This document shows, in pieces, positions 20,254-30,007 of a stretch of DNA of 64,000 nucleotides. The notes under the pieces are model-generated. The model ran no database searches. It saw only the letters and a program-made list of their open reading frames with translations, and was not told the origin of the DNA. The DNA is from Acanthopleura granulata (Eukaryota; Mollusca; Polyplacophora; Chitonida; Chitonidae). The stretch spans positions 1,761,540-1,825,539 of the forward strand of contig JABBOT010000002.1 in assembly GCA_016165875.1 (NCBI GenBank), in the 5' to 3' direction. A program made the position numbers and the translations under genes. Position 1 is the stretch's first letter. Every line of letters starts with the position of its first letter.

Positions 20254-23200
20254 CTGAAGGGAGAAAAAAACAACAATCATTGAGAATTTCTAAATGGCTG
20301 GTTAAGGACGAGGTAAACTGTCGCAACCACCACATAGCCTAAATGGTCTGAAAATTGTGTGATAAATAAAAAGACACCTTTTGTGACGATGAATTTATTG
20401 ACTTATTTAATTGATTTTTGTTTAAAGCCGGACTCAAGAATTTCTTCACTTTGTGCTGATGTGGGTGGCCTATACTAATTATTAAATCATTTTCATCCGT
20501 ACTACCTAAGGTGACCCTTTCTTTACCGTTTTACTGTCTTTACCGTTATACTGTCTTTCAGTTTCTGTACGTGTTCACCTAGAAATACGTGTATATCCAG
20601 ACTTCAATGATCGAGTGTTTGTGAAAGCATGGTGGCTCTTACCTCCAGATGTACACTGACAAGACCGAGACAATGACGGTGAGGACAACACCCGATACCA
20701 CCCCTACACCGATGATCAGTCCTGAAACAGCCATAAAAGCGTGCACAATGACAAAGTCTTGACAAATAATGACGGACGATAATATTCCCGGAAAAGGAGA
20801 TATTTACCATTGTGTGATGCAGGCTTAATGTATTTCCAGGACAGTATTTAATCATAAGTTATGCTTGGGTTCAACGTCCTACCGTACTTCACAAATTTTT
20901 AATCAGATGACGACTGGAGGAGTCCTTAGAATGTATGTAGATATATATATATATATATACTGTCTCTTCTAGTGGCAGGGCGACTTCATGCCACCAAAGT
21001 GCTGCCGCCATTGGAGCATCACTCCGAAGACTCCAGATATGACACCATACCCAGTCACATTATATTGACACCGGGTGGAGTGGCTTCATTTGTGACAAAT
21101 TTCCTCTTATTGTTACAAACCCCCTTTCATTGTGACAAAGTTTCTCTTATTGGTGTTACAGTTCCTGTTGTTTGAAGAAACTCACAGTTTTGTGCTAAAA
21201 CCTGTGCCCAAACCTTTCTCATGTTTCTAATGAATTTATGAAAGCCCCTACAGAAAACTCCACTTGTGTTACACTCACGGTAAGTAAACTGTACATTGCT
21301 TGTGTGAGTGATCGACCCGTGAACTGTACATTGCTTGTGTGAGTGATCGACCCGTGAACTGTACATCGCTTGTGTGAGTGATCGACCCGTGGCTTACCCA
21401 GGCTGCTATCCTCATCCTTATTCTTGATCTCCCCAGTAGTCGTCAGCCCCGCTCCTAACACATCACTCGTCCCGTTGGTAGGGGCTGCTTGGGTAGACAA
21501 GGCGTTCTTTGTCGTTGTGGGAGAATCGGTGACTGGCCGGGCCCCAGCTGTCGTTACCACAGCCTGGGCTGTTAGATTCGGCTGTATTGTAGTTGTTGAT
21601 GGCTTAATGGTTGTTATTGGTTTAGTTGTTGTTGTCAAATGTTGTGTGGTTGTCGATTGAGTGGTTGTTGTTGGCAATGTGGTTGTAGTTGATTGTGGGG
21701 TCATTATTGATAATTTGGTTGTAGTCGATTGAGTTTTTGTAGGTGGTTTGGTTGTTGCAGATTGAGTGGTTGCTGTTGGTAATGTGGTTATTGTCGGTTG
21801 AGTGGTTGTTGTTGGTAACTTGGCTGTTGTCGATTGGGTGATTATTGTGGGTGGTATGGTTGTAGTTAATTGTGTGGTTGTTGTTGGTAATGTGGTTTTT
21901 GTCGATTGAGTGGTTGTTGTAGGTGGTTTGGTTGTAGTTGATTGAGTGGTTATTGTTGGTAATGTGGTTGTTGTCGATTGAGTGGTTGTTGTAGGTGGTT
22001 TGGTTGTAGTTGATTGAGTGGTTGTTGTTGGTAATGTGGTTGTTGTCGATTGAGTGGTTGTTGTAGGTGGTATGGTTGTAGTTAATTGAGTGGTTGTTGT
22101 CGATTGCGTGGTTGTTGTAGGTGGCTTGGATGTAGTTGATTGAGTGGTTGTTGTTGGTAATGTGGTTGTTGTCGATTGAATGGTTGTTGTAGGTGGTTTG
22201 GTTGTAGTTGATTGAGTGGTTGTTGTTGGTAATGTGGTTGTTGTCGATTGCGTGGTTGTTGTAGGTGGTTTGGTTGTAGTTAATTGAGTGGTTGTTGTCG
22301 ATTGGGTGGTTGTTGTAGGTGGCTTGGATGTAGTTGATTGAGTAGTTGTTGTTGGTAATGTGGTTGTTGTCAATTGAGTGGTTGTTGTAGGTGGTTTGGA
22401 TGTAGTTAATTGAATGGTTCTTGTCGATCGAGTGGTTGTTGTTGGTAATGTGGTTGTTGTCGATTGCGTGGTTGTTGTAGGTGGTTTGGTTGTAGTTGAT
22501 TGAGTGGTTGTTGTTGGTAATGTGGTTGTTGTCGATTGAGTGGTTGTTGTAGGTGGTTTGGTTGTAGTTGATTGAGTGGTTGTTGTTGGTAATGTGGTTG
22601 TTGTCGATTGAGTGGTTGTTGTAGGTGGTTTGGTTGTAGTTGATTGAGTGGTTGTTGTTGGTAATGTGGTTGTTGTGGATTGCGTGGTTGTTGTAGGTGG
22701 TTTGGTTGTAGTTAATTGAGTGGTTGTTGTCGATTGGGTGGTTGTTGTAGGTGGCTTGGATGTAGTTGATTGAGTGGTTGTTGTTGGTAATGTGGTTGTT
22801 GTCGATTGAGTGGTTGTTGTAGGTGGTTTGGTAGTAGTTAATTGAATGGTTGTTGTCGATTGAGTGGTTGTTGTTGGTAATGTGGTTGTTGTCGATTGCG
22901 TGGTTGTTGTAGGTGGTTTGGTTGTAGTTGATTGAGTGGTTGTTGTTGGTAATGTGGTTGTTGTTGGTAATGTGGTTGTTGTTGGTAATGTGGTTGTAGT
23001 CGATTGAGTGGTTGTTGTAGGTGGTTTGGTTGTAGTTGATTGACTGGTTGTTGTTGGTAATGTGGTTGTTGTCGATTGAGTGGTTGTTGTTGGTAATGTG
23101 GTTGTAATCGATTGAGTGGTTGTTGTAGGTGGTTTGGTTGTAGTTGATTGAGTGGTTGTTGTTGGTAATGTGGTTGTTGTCGATCGAGTGGTTGTTGTTG

Positions 23201-24291
23201 GTAATGTGGTTTTAGTCGATGCAGTGTTCTTGTTGGTAATGTGGTTGTTGTCGATTGGGTCATTGTTGTAGGCGACTTGGTTGTAGTGAATTGGGTGGTA
23301 GTTGCTGGTAATGTGGTTGTTGTCGATTGGGTGGTTATTGTAGGTAGTTTGTTTGTAGTTAACTGAGTGGTTGTTGTTGGTTGTTGTTGGTAATGTGGTT
23401 GTAGTCGATTGAGTACTTGTTGTAGGTGGTTTGGTTGTAGTTGATTGAGTGGTTGTTGTTTGTAATCTCGTTGTAGTCGATTGAGTGGTTGTTGTAGGTG
23501 ATCTAGTTGTTGTCGAGTGAGTGGTTGTTGTTGTGGTGATGGTAATTGGTTTTATACTTGTCACGGATTGAGTCGGTGGTTTTGTGGTTGTTATGTTGGG
23601 ATTTCCTTGGCATGTTATTGTAACATTTTCCCCTTCTGTAGAAAAATAAGAATAGTCTAAACAGGAAAAAGTAAATGAAATGCTTGTAAAATATCATGTA
23701 CAAGTCTTTTAACTGGTTGTACACGAGCTTTTATCTGTTTGGAAACTACAGGTATTATCTGAGTTCTAACGAGTGATGAATAACGCACTGCATTGTCTGT
23801 ACTAAGTTTACTATTTATTATAACGGGTTAGTGAAGTCAAACTGACGTAGTAATCTCTCCACAAAAGTAGGTCTATTCCATTTAAAACTGAAGATGGAAA
23901 GGAGAGGAAATAGATGGAGAAACACAGTAGGGTTACATATAAGTATTCCCAATATGATTTCGATTAGAAAAAGAGTTATAGAAAACTTCATGAGCATATG
24001 AATAATCTAGGTTCCGTGATAGTGTTCAACGGACTACGCACGATTTAATATGTCGAGACGATAATATGTCGAGTATCAGAGGAGACGATAATTTGTCGAG
24101 TATCAGAGGAGACGATAATATGTCGAGACGATAATATGTCGAGTATCAGAGGACAATTTCACGCTTTAAATGAACTGTATACAATAAACTGCTTAAAGTA
24201 CCAAAGCTGCCGTTCGATCATAATGGCTAGGTAAAATTTCTTCCTTCATTTACTGTCAGGCTCACAAATTTAAAAATTAAAAGGAAATTCC

Positions 24292-24322
<31 letters not shown>

Positions 24323-27300
24323 AAAAAAAATCAGCAATGGTCGGCTTTATATATATACTTACGTAAATGTTTGCTGGTTATATCAACACAGACGTGCGTT
24401 TGTTCCAAAGTGGGGTGGAAGCTATGCACCAGTCTGTAAGAGTTGTTTTGGAAGGGATTGACGGTCGCTGTCAAGTTCAACCTGCAGGTACTATGTTTAA
24501 GCAAATGATCTGGGTACTTCTTCAGCTGTAGTGTGTCGTTGCAACCGTCAGCGCTTTTCACGAAGGTAGCATTCACCGACAAGGACTGTTGGACGGATGA
24601 AGCCGTGGACTCAATGAGGCACGAGCAGGGCGGGTTGTGCCAGTTTCCGCCGCTGGTGATGTACACAGTCTCTTCTTCAACAGTGAGGTCTAAGGTACCT
24701 CCCGCGCACATGTGTAGAGCTGTGGGTGAATCCAAGAATACAAAGACTACATCATATTTATTTATTGATTGATGTTTAACTCAAGAATATTTCACTCATA
24801 TGACGGCGGCCAGCATTGTGGTGGGAGGAAACCGGACAGAGCACGGGGGACTTCCTTATAGATGTGATAGATATCTATTTGTGTCAACAGTGTACATGTC
24901 ATTTTCAGTTTATAATTATTATCTCAGACTTTTGATTGAGTGTGTTCAACACGAAGAGCAGGAATATGTCTAGTTCGAACTGTTAAACTGTCCAAATAAT
25001 GAAGAAAGAAAAGAAGAAAGAAAAAATAGCCAGTCGGACATGGATTCGAACTCGTCACTCCGTTAATGGCGAAGACTCTAGAAGACAACGTCGCTATCTA
25101 TGCAGTCAGCACCTAATCTCAACAGTGACGTGGTTGTAAGCCCTGGCATGGAACAAAACCCTTCAGTATGACTTAATTATTTCAACTCATTATTAGTGGT
25201 AGGTTTCTAACGTTCTTTGCAAGGTGTTCCAGCCACCGTCGTTGCACAAAACGGATATAATAAAAGTTTTATTCATTGTTTAAGAGTATCTAAGCTATTT
25301 TCTCCCCATGCAAGTAGAAACTCCTTGAAGGCTAAGTTGGCGTTGCTGTTTGTAACCTCTGAAGTTGGAAAGCTCCTTGATACTCAGTATAGCTTATTCA
25401 TTTTAGGGAGCATCGTATTAGTAAATGTTATGCGATGGCAGGCATGAGAATGGCTAACTACTGAACTTACTCTCTGAAAACGACCGCTGCAAATTTGCAT
25501 ATCCACAACGATAATGATAATAATGATTTACATGGCTTCAAAAATCTGCAACGAACCATGAATGTGGAAAAGGAATATTCTACACAGTTCATGTTTATTG
25601 TTTATAAAAAAGATATGGTATTTCTAATTAGACAGCAAAACAATGGCTTAGCAGAGTGCTCCAGTTTTTACCTCTTTTCACGACAGAAAATTTTCAACAA
25701 TCAATGACTGGATCCTACCTCGTACGAAGTGAACAAAGCAGAATGTATCCATAGATATCCTTTCCGATTGGAAGTAATATATACAAACATTTTGGGGGGT
25801 TTAAGGTCTTTATAGAGATCCTGAGATATCATGCGGAAAAAACTGAATGTGTGGTTTTCACCCACTAGTATATGATCTTATCTTTACAGACATTTAAGGA
25901 GTTGCGGGGCAATGGAAATTATATATCTGAAAACAAATGCACCGAAATATGTAATTTTTTTTATTGCACCTGTTCAATGAACAACAACCTGAGTATACTT
26001 TACGTAATTGAAGTTCCCAAGAATTTTATCAATACAGTTGAATATATGAACAGTCGGTTAGCGCGCTAGCGCAGCCTTATGACCCAGAAGCCTCCCAGCA
26101 ATGCGGTCCCTATGAGCTTAAGTCCAGTTCATGCTGGCTTCCTCTCCGGTCATAAGTGGAAAGGTCTGCCAGCAATCTGCCGATGGTCGTTTGTCTACCC
26201 TGGGATCTGCTCGGTTTCCTACCACCATAATGCTGGCCGCCGTCGTATAAGTGTAATATTCTTGAGTACGACATCATTTTTTTTTAAATACCTCTTTTTA
26301 ATACCTTATGTGAAGAGAAAAATGTACGGAAGTACATTTGGGGCGAATTGAATTAAAAAAGAACATCTCGTTTAACTCTCCCGAATCAGGGTAAAGAATA
26401 TTTTACATTATATATAAGTAAGAAAAATGCACACTGTACTTAGTTTATAGACAAGTCATGTTTAGAAGTTTATAGTGCCGTCTTTGCTCTTGTTTCACGC
26501 AAAGGCTTGAACAAAAGTTTATGTAGCTTACAAGTTTTATATACACTCTGGCACAAAATCCGCTTATACATACATATACACATTCTACTGGAATATAAAT
26601 ATCTGGCAGACAAGGGACAAACAAGGTTACCTTTCGAACCGGGGGGTACACACGCGCCCTGAGCCATGACCGTCAGGATTCCTGCAAAGCAAAATGACGT
26701 CAGCAAAATTTACACAGTAATTCATGTATTGAAAACAAGACATTGTGATATGAACTGCGCTGATTATGATCAGGTATATTATACGGAATCGTGCCAATAA
26801 TACCTATATTTATGACAACCTCTGTTACCTCATGTTCAACGTTCTCTGGAAAGCATCCAACTTAGATCGTTTCCAACTGATAGTTTGTAAACAATACAAC
26901 GTATGCTCGGTGTAAAGCTTAATGTGAAAATGAAAACAAATACATTTTGGACTTTTCATTCATCACATACTCTAAATATAAGGCAAAAATATGCTAAATT
27001 TTTACATTTTCACCATAGATACATTCATATATTTGAGATTCAGTACATATGTATGGAATCCAATATAGAACCTCTCGCCACCTCTCAACATCCTGTGCCT
27101 CGTATTAGACAGATCGGGAGATCCCTTATGGGCTTTCATAAGTTCATCCACTGAAGACACATCACTAAAGGTGTGTATGACGAGCACGATAATGGCACAA
27201 AAAAATCACATTAACAATACTACTGGTGAAACGAGAAACGTTCTGCTGAATTAAATGTACTTTTCATACGTGATTATTTGTTGTTGGTGGTGTGCATGCA

Positions 27301-30007
27301 TTTAGCAGATTGCCAAATGAAACATGACAATTTAAAGTGTCGGTGGGTAACAAAGGAAAGCTATCTGAATATCTACTTTTCGAGAATGGTTTCATGTTAC
27401 CTATATCGGGAAAACGGACGCTATCAATCCTCCTTCATGTGGTAATGGCATTGTTAAGTTGTATTCTCCTATTGCCATTTGTTTTTAATAAGAGAAATGC
27501 CCAATTTCCTGCATGGTTAAAATGGCTTTTTATCAGACCTATTTAGCGTCTTATACTTATTCCGCCAAGATTTCAGGATATACACATTCTAATTCAGTGA
27601 CATTTTTCGTTACTTTTCAGTGCTTCAATGGTCCGTTACCTTTCTTTACTGTGCTTTTTAAATAGCACGTTTTTGATTCATTTCGGATGTGCGATGTAAG
27701 CCTTCTATATTCTTGGCTATATACCTGCTGTCTACTTCACTGTGAACTTACATTCCAAATGGGAATATTTCTAAAGTTTGAGTTTATTATGTGTTTTTGA
27801 CACTCCTCGTCACATAGGGTGGGTTCCAGTTACTGGTATAGGCCTGTATATACTCGACAATGACCTGCAGGTCACGCTATTGGAAGAGACCCGCCACTTA
27901 ATTGGTACTGCTTTAAAGGTGCTATAGATAACTTCGCACATATCTATTCACACGTGAAGCAATTTTGTATATATCTTCACATAAACCCTCCATATAAGCC
28001 TCTACTTTTAATTTCATTTTGTGTTGTATACCACAAAACAAGAAAAAGATCAATAAGTACGACTTATATGGTCTATAGATGGATGTCAGTTCAATGCTCT
28101 AACTGTATGTAACTATCTCATATAGGTTGTCCGGTTCAAATTTAACATTATATAAGAATCATACAGGCCAGAACGACCCACCCTGCGGTACGCCTTTACT
28201 GTGGCAGAAACACACAAACTTCATAGAGCGTGCACACAGTGAGGGTAAAAGTATTTTTAGTCACAGATCATTGAAATCCGTCATGAAAGGGATCTTCCTG
28301 TTATAAGGTCATGTTCACAGGCCCTATTGACTCTGTTGACGTATTTCAAAACGCCCACTGAGCAATGGCAAATATTATACCTGTTATCATGTTATATCAC
28401 GCACGTACGATTTGGAGAGAAGAGTTATGGATTTGTTGTATACAGACGGGTTGAACAATATATAGATACAACTTGATCGGTTACTGATATCAGTTTTCCA
28501 AATATCGACCAAAGATAATGTCCTGTATATTGTTTCGTATGGTTAAATTTCCTAGATGTGTAGTATTGAAGAACACGCAATACAAGTGTTGTAATGTAAA
28601 ATTATACGCCATGATGAAGAATATGCTTAACGCTCTACCAAGTATGCATACCGTTTAACCCGGTCTTGAGACATTCTCGTAAATACTAAGACTTTTTTAC
28701 GTCAAATACCTCAGTGAGAGCATTTGGTGATTCATGAAGCAATGTGTGTGCATAGAAACCTTTTCTATTGTGAAAAAGCATTTTCTTAATTATAGAAGCT
28801 ATGTTTAATGAGAACATCACATAAATTACATTGAGCATTTCAGTAACTCTCCGTATCTTAACGACACATCCTTCAATGATACGCATATATACGTACAGAT
28901 ACTCCTTAAAAATGATGTGCACAAATTTTGCACATGCACAACGCATGTGTATCAGTAGTACACAAATTGTGTATCATGAAAACACACGTTAGCTTGTGTA
29001 GTTCTGGTACACAAAAACCATGTGAATGTGCATTTTTGCTCTGTTCAGCTCTGAGGTCATTTTGATTCTCTGGCACTTACTGAAGTCATATACATGTATA
29101 TGTTTGCCTCTTCGCTAGCGGTTTATCTCAGCTTTTAACTCGCCCTTGGTGGTAATAACGCCAGTGTCTCAGTACCTCCATGTTTAGAGTCTTCTGTCTC
29201 ATGGCAGCGAAGACACCTTATATCGACACCTGATCGTGACCTGGCCTATTCGTTTTTTCTTAAACGCCAAGCGAGGAAAGACGGGACGTCCTTTAATGAT
29301 GTACGAACGGTGGATGAATATCATACCTAGTGCTCAGATTCATGATTTTCTATATTGCTTGATTTTCCAGATAATTTGAACACTGCAACTGGTATACATA
29401 CAGCCTACTCTTGCAAAACTGTACTTTGGGCGATGAAACAGGTTAACTATTCATAAGGTTCAATTTGCCATCTTTCTGTAGTTGTATCACTTGGGTTGGA
29501 CGATGGCCAAAATGCAGTGGTTTAGCAAGAGCGTTCGTTACGCAAGTTAACGTATATTATGCGCAGAACCATAAAAGTCATTCCCACAGAATGAACACTA
29601 CAGCATATAAGCTTTATTAACGAGCATAGTAAAGGGCGGAATTTCACGAGAGCTTTACACTCTACATAGGTTCTCTGTAATATAAGCTATGATTTCAGGC
29701 ATATAAGAAAAAATTTAAACTTAAATTTCTCTTCACCATTCATTAGTGATTATATGTGACTGTGTTTACATGACGTAAATTTAGTATCGCGTTATCGGTG
29801 GTATCGGTATGTGTGAGTTCGATACAAACCAACGTGAGGTTTACAACTAAACTACAGGTATATGTGTAATTCCTGGTGTAGTTGAAAACCACCGGTGTGT
29901 GTACAGTACAGGCTAGAGGACTCACCCGTGAGGTAGAGAGGTGTGAAGGTAGAGACTAGCCTAGTCAGCCATGCGGGAACATGCCATCCACGCCTCCTCT
30001 TTCCCAT
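19065..30007 (-). CDS. Gene A: CUB-like / mucin-stalk type I membrane protein (six exons, 1331 aa)
   Basis: Exons in transcript order: 29926-30007, 26631-26681, 24363-24719, 21398-23635, 20643-20721 and 19065-20253. All have GT-AG borders, with phase 1 at the first four introns and phase 2 at the last. The lengths sum to 3996 nt, exactly 1332 codons. Residues: signal peptide about 1-35; Cys-rich CUB-like domain about 45-163; Thr/Pro/Gln mucin stalk about 165-905; TM helix 911-934; cytoplasmic tail 937-1331. The ectodomain and TM intron phases match genes B and C, and the stalk exon starts QGENVTITC, like QAGRVTLIC in C. I infer a heavily O-glycosylated surface protein. The ligand is unknown. 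No named orthologue is recognised. The start ATG has a good context (ACCATGG) and an in-frame stop just upstream. Confidence 0.82.
19735..19965 (-). repeat. Coding 42-bp repeat in gene A tail (QAPPGVSG-type)
   Basis: Five to six copies of about 14 residues: QAQPGVSGFPDQRK, QAPPGVIALSVQHK, QAPPGVSGLHGQHK, HAPPGVSGLPIQHK, and QAQPGVSGVQRIK (13 residues). Pro-Gly and His/Lys positions are conserved. The function is unknown, perhaps a flexible spacer. Confidence 0.9.
20643..20721 (-). CDS. Gene A exon 5: transmembrane helix
   Basis: 79 nt, phase 1 in and phase 2 out. It encodes GLIIGVGVVSGVVLTVIVSV then LSVYIW and a split Arg. It is an uninterrupted hydrophobic span with a Gly-rich face, followed by a strongly basic start of the tail (RVRPRSRK). 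The phases are identical to gene C's TM exon. Confidence 0.88.
20939..20960. repeat. (AT)n microsatellite
   Basis: About ten AT dinucleotides within the intron between gene A exons 4 and 5. Confidence 0.95.
21286..21394. repeat. Three-copy 35-bp repeat next to a gene A splice donor
   Basis: Units with GTACATTGCTTGTGTGAGTG at 21291 and 21326 and a one-base variant at 21361 (period 35). The last unit ends only a few bases from the exon 4 donor (21393-21397 on the minus strand). Confidence 0.9.
21398..23635 (-). CDS. Gene A exon 4: stalk start and Thr-rich mucin array
   Basis: A single 2238-nt exon (about 745 residues). It opens QGENVTITCQGNPNITT, then a long tandem array built on a 24-residue (72-nt) unit alternating TTTTQSTTTTLP and TTTTQSTTTKPP. 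It ends in a unique, acidic stretch (TTGEIKNKDEDSS) and donor gtaag. Thr is in large excess, with regular Pro and Gln, which is typical of an O-glycosylated mucin domain. The intact frame over 2.2 kb supports coding. Confidence 0.85.
21640..23520 (-). repeat. 72-bp coding tandem repeat (mucin array)
   Basis: On the plus strand, units read as alternating GTGGTTGTTGTTGGTAATGT and GTGGTTGTTGTAGGTGGTTT types. Homogeneous units dominate about 21900-23200 and become degenerate toward both ends. A variant insert (QLTTTKPP/QLTTSKPP/IQLTT) recurs at intervals, hinting at a higher-order repeat. The plus strand is almost only G and T here. Confidence 0.95.
24045..24152. repeat. Short tandem repeat, GACGATAATATGTCGAG type
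   Basis: Five occurrences of GACGATAAT(A/T)TGTCGAG, some followed by TATCAGAGGA. It lies in the gene A intron between exons 3 and 4. Confidence 0.85.
24291..24328. repeat. Poly(A) run
   Basis: About 38 bases almost entirely A in the gene A intron, just beyond the exon 3 donor. It could be the tail of an insertion, but no body was recognised. Confidence 0.8.
24363..24719 (-). CDS. Gene A exon 3: Cys-rich CUB-like domain
   Basis: 357 nt, phase 1 to phase 1, acceptor cccacag and donor gtaagt. It contains ALHMCAGGTLDL, VYITSGGNWHNPPCSCLIES, SVNATFV, DGCNDTLQL and STCRLNLTA, with a final HVCVDI. The C..G-L-x-L..(V)YITS..C-x-C spacing parallels GYITSPYF...ECQCEL in gene C's CUB exon. There are several N-glycosylation sequons (NAT, NDT, NLT, NNS). 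The CUB assignment is tentative because similarity is low. Confidence 0.75.
24762..24855 (-). mobile_element. SINE 3' fragment, reverse orientation
   Basis: On the plus strand it reads ATTTATTGATTGATGTTTAA, then CTCAAGAATATTTCACTCAT and ACGGCGGCCAGCATTGTGGT. This is the reverse complement of the SINE core end and tail. It lies in the gene A intron between exons 2 and 3, starting about 40 bases from exon 3. Confidence 0.8.
25020..25112 (-). other. tRNA-like fragment (SINE head?)
   Basis: On the minus strand, GGTGCTGACTGCATAGATAG is followed after tRNA-like spacing by GAGTTCGAATCC (good B box) and then TTTTTT, a pol III terminator. No clear cloverleaf was found, so it is probably a tRNA-derived retroposon head or tRNA pseudogene. 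Confidence 0.35.
26049..26287 (+). mobile_element. tRNA-derived SINE in the gene A intron
   Basis: The head AGTCGGTTAGCGCGCTAGCG and a B-box-like AGCTTAAGTCCAG are followed by the shared core (TCTGCCAGCAATCTGCCGAT, CATAATGCTGGC, TATTCTTGAGTA). It is opposite in direction to gene A. Confidence 0.8.
26631..26681 (-). CDS. Gene A exon 2: small linker exon
   Basis: 51 nt, phase 1 to phase 1, acceptor tttgcag and donor gtaacc. It encodes GILTVMAQGACVPPGSK, the end of the signal peptide and one Cys. Gene D has a comparable 39-nt exon (GVFAQGGPQAPDN) in the same position. B and C lack it. Confidence 0.72.
29926..30007 (-). CDS. Gene A exon 1: start and signal peptide
   Basis: MGKRRRGWHVPAWLTRLVST then FTPLYLT, ending one base into a Gly codon before GTGAGT. 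The basic N-terminus followed by a hydrophobic stretch continues into exon 2 (GILTVMAQGA), forming a signal peptide across a phase-1 intron. Genes B, C and D also break at or near the signal-peptide end. Confidence 0.75.

Noticed and set aside
22838..23263. Gln/Pro/Asn-rich 141-codon frame (QQPLNRQQPHYQQQ) on the minus strand
   Set aside because: It is the shifted reading of the 72-bp mucin repeat. Only the Thr frame is open over the whole exon and joins the TM exon in phase.
25020..25112. A functional tRNA gene on the minus strand
   Set aside because: A good B box and T-run are present, but I could not fold an acceptor stem or a credible anticodon arm. Reported only as a tRNA-like fragment.
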